Source: Niastella caeni (GTDB lineage Bacteria > Bacteroidota > Bacteroidia > Chitinophagales > Chitinophagaceae). Taken from it: a DNA stretch of 64,000 bases. The position numbers were made by a program, and so were the translations under genes. Positions 63,882 through 64,000 of the stretch are shown here, one piece after another. Positions within the stretch are counted from its first letter, which is position 1; each line of letters begins with the position of its first letter. The stretch is taken from positions 17,181 to 81,180 of the forward strand of contig NZ_STFF01000017.1 in assembly GCF_004834005.1 (NCBI RefSeq). The letters run 5' to 3'. The notes beneath the pieces are model-generated. The model saw nothing but the letters and a program-made list of their open reading frames with translations, was not told where the DNA came from and searched no databases.

Positions 63882-64000
63882 CCTAACATAACTATACAGG
63901 TGAAGAATAAATCCTGAAGCAACTATACACAAGCGGCAGATAGTCCTGAAGAAGCTATACACAAGCAAGTGATAATCCTGAAGTTGCTTTACAGTTTGAG
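63882..64000 (+). repeat. 32-bp tandem repeats, cut by the right edge
   Basis: 63913-63944 and 63945-63976 are 32-bp units beginning CCTGAAG and containing CTATACACAAGC. A weaker unit precedes (63882-63912) and a partial one follows to the window end. There are no unique spacers, so this is not a CRISPR array. Confidence 0.75.

Noticed and set aside
63882..64000. CRISPR array at the right edge
   Set aside because: The units follow each other directly, there are no unique spacers, and the units differ from one another.

Overview
The window looks like the chromosome of a Bacteroidota, most likely a Chitinophagaceae member of the Niastella/Chitinophaga type. I base this on the SusC/SusD pair with ECF sigma and FecR, several large exported proteins with type IX secretion (T9SS) C-terminal sorting domains, LytS/LytTR and Reg_prop sensor kinases, promoters of the TAnnTTTG class, and moderate GC. 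The species assignment is inference; no rRNA or complete tRNA is present.

Layout. 1-3656: a class V aminotransferase cut by the left edge (minus) and a haem-receptor-like TonB-dependent receptor. 3774-10729 (all minus): ECF sigma, FecR, SusC, SusD, a complete surface-signalling uptake module without a neighbouring glycosidase. 11198-24603: a T9SS-exported M12-type metalloprotease, a Reg_prop histidine kinase with NarL-type regulator, a parallel beta-helix lipoprotein, a long RluA-type pseudouridine synthase, and a LytS/LytTR pair. 24604-25111 holds gene and tRNA relics.

25258-30244: a Crp/Fnr regulator followed by a likely six-gene operon (methyltransferase, DUF983 protein, GcvH-like protein without the lipoyl lysine, second methyltransferase, 57-residue membrane protein, SulP transporter). 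A near-consensus FNR box stands in front of it. This is the best candidate here for an undescribed system.

30558-45545: exported and regulatory genes (TPR-HTH protein, orphan cupin sensor domain, MauE/DoxX-like membrane protein, giant BNR-PKD-LamG T9SS protein, SnoaL-like proteins, HxlR, AraC, SDR), mixed with gene relics and duplicated terminators. 45989-53368: glycine-rich T9SS protein, GH99-like lipoprotein with a trefoil-like tail, truncated VOC protein, and a GH74-like xyloglucanase candidate. Together with the SusCD and beta-helix genes these point to polysaccharide use.

53784-60809: a fused ATP-grasp/alpha-E protein, a transglutaminase-like protein and a transglutaminase-DUF2126 protein, a recognised conserved neighbourhood associated with peptide-bond formation. 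61145-62629: a polytopic GT39-like membrane protein. 63015-64000: a decayed LytS/LytTR pair, then a non-coding tract of 21-bp and 32-bp degenerate tandem repeats running off the right edge.

Relics are frequent (10835, 24604, 25065, 36121, 41979, 43698, 63015, 63179), so the region appears to have gone through repeated duplication and decay. All functional calls come from reading translated sequence and recalled family features; no database search was run.
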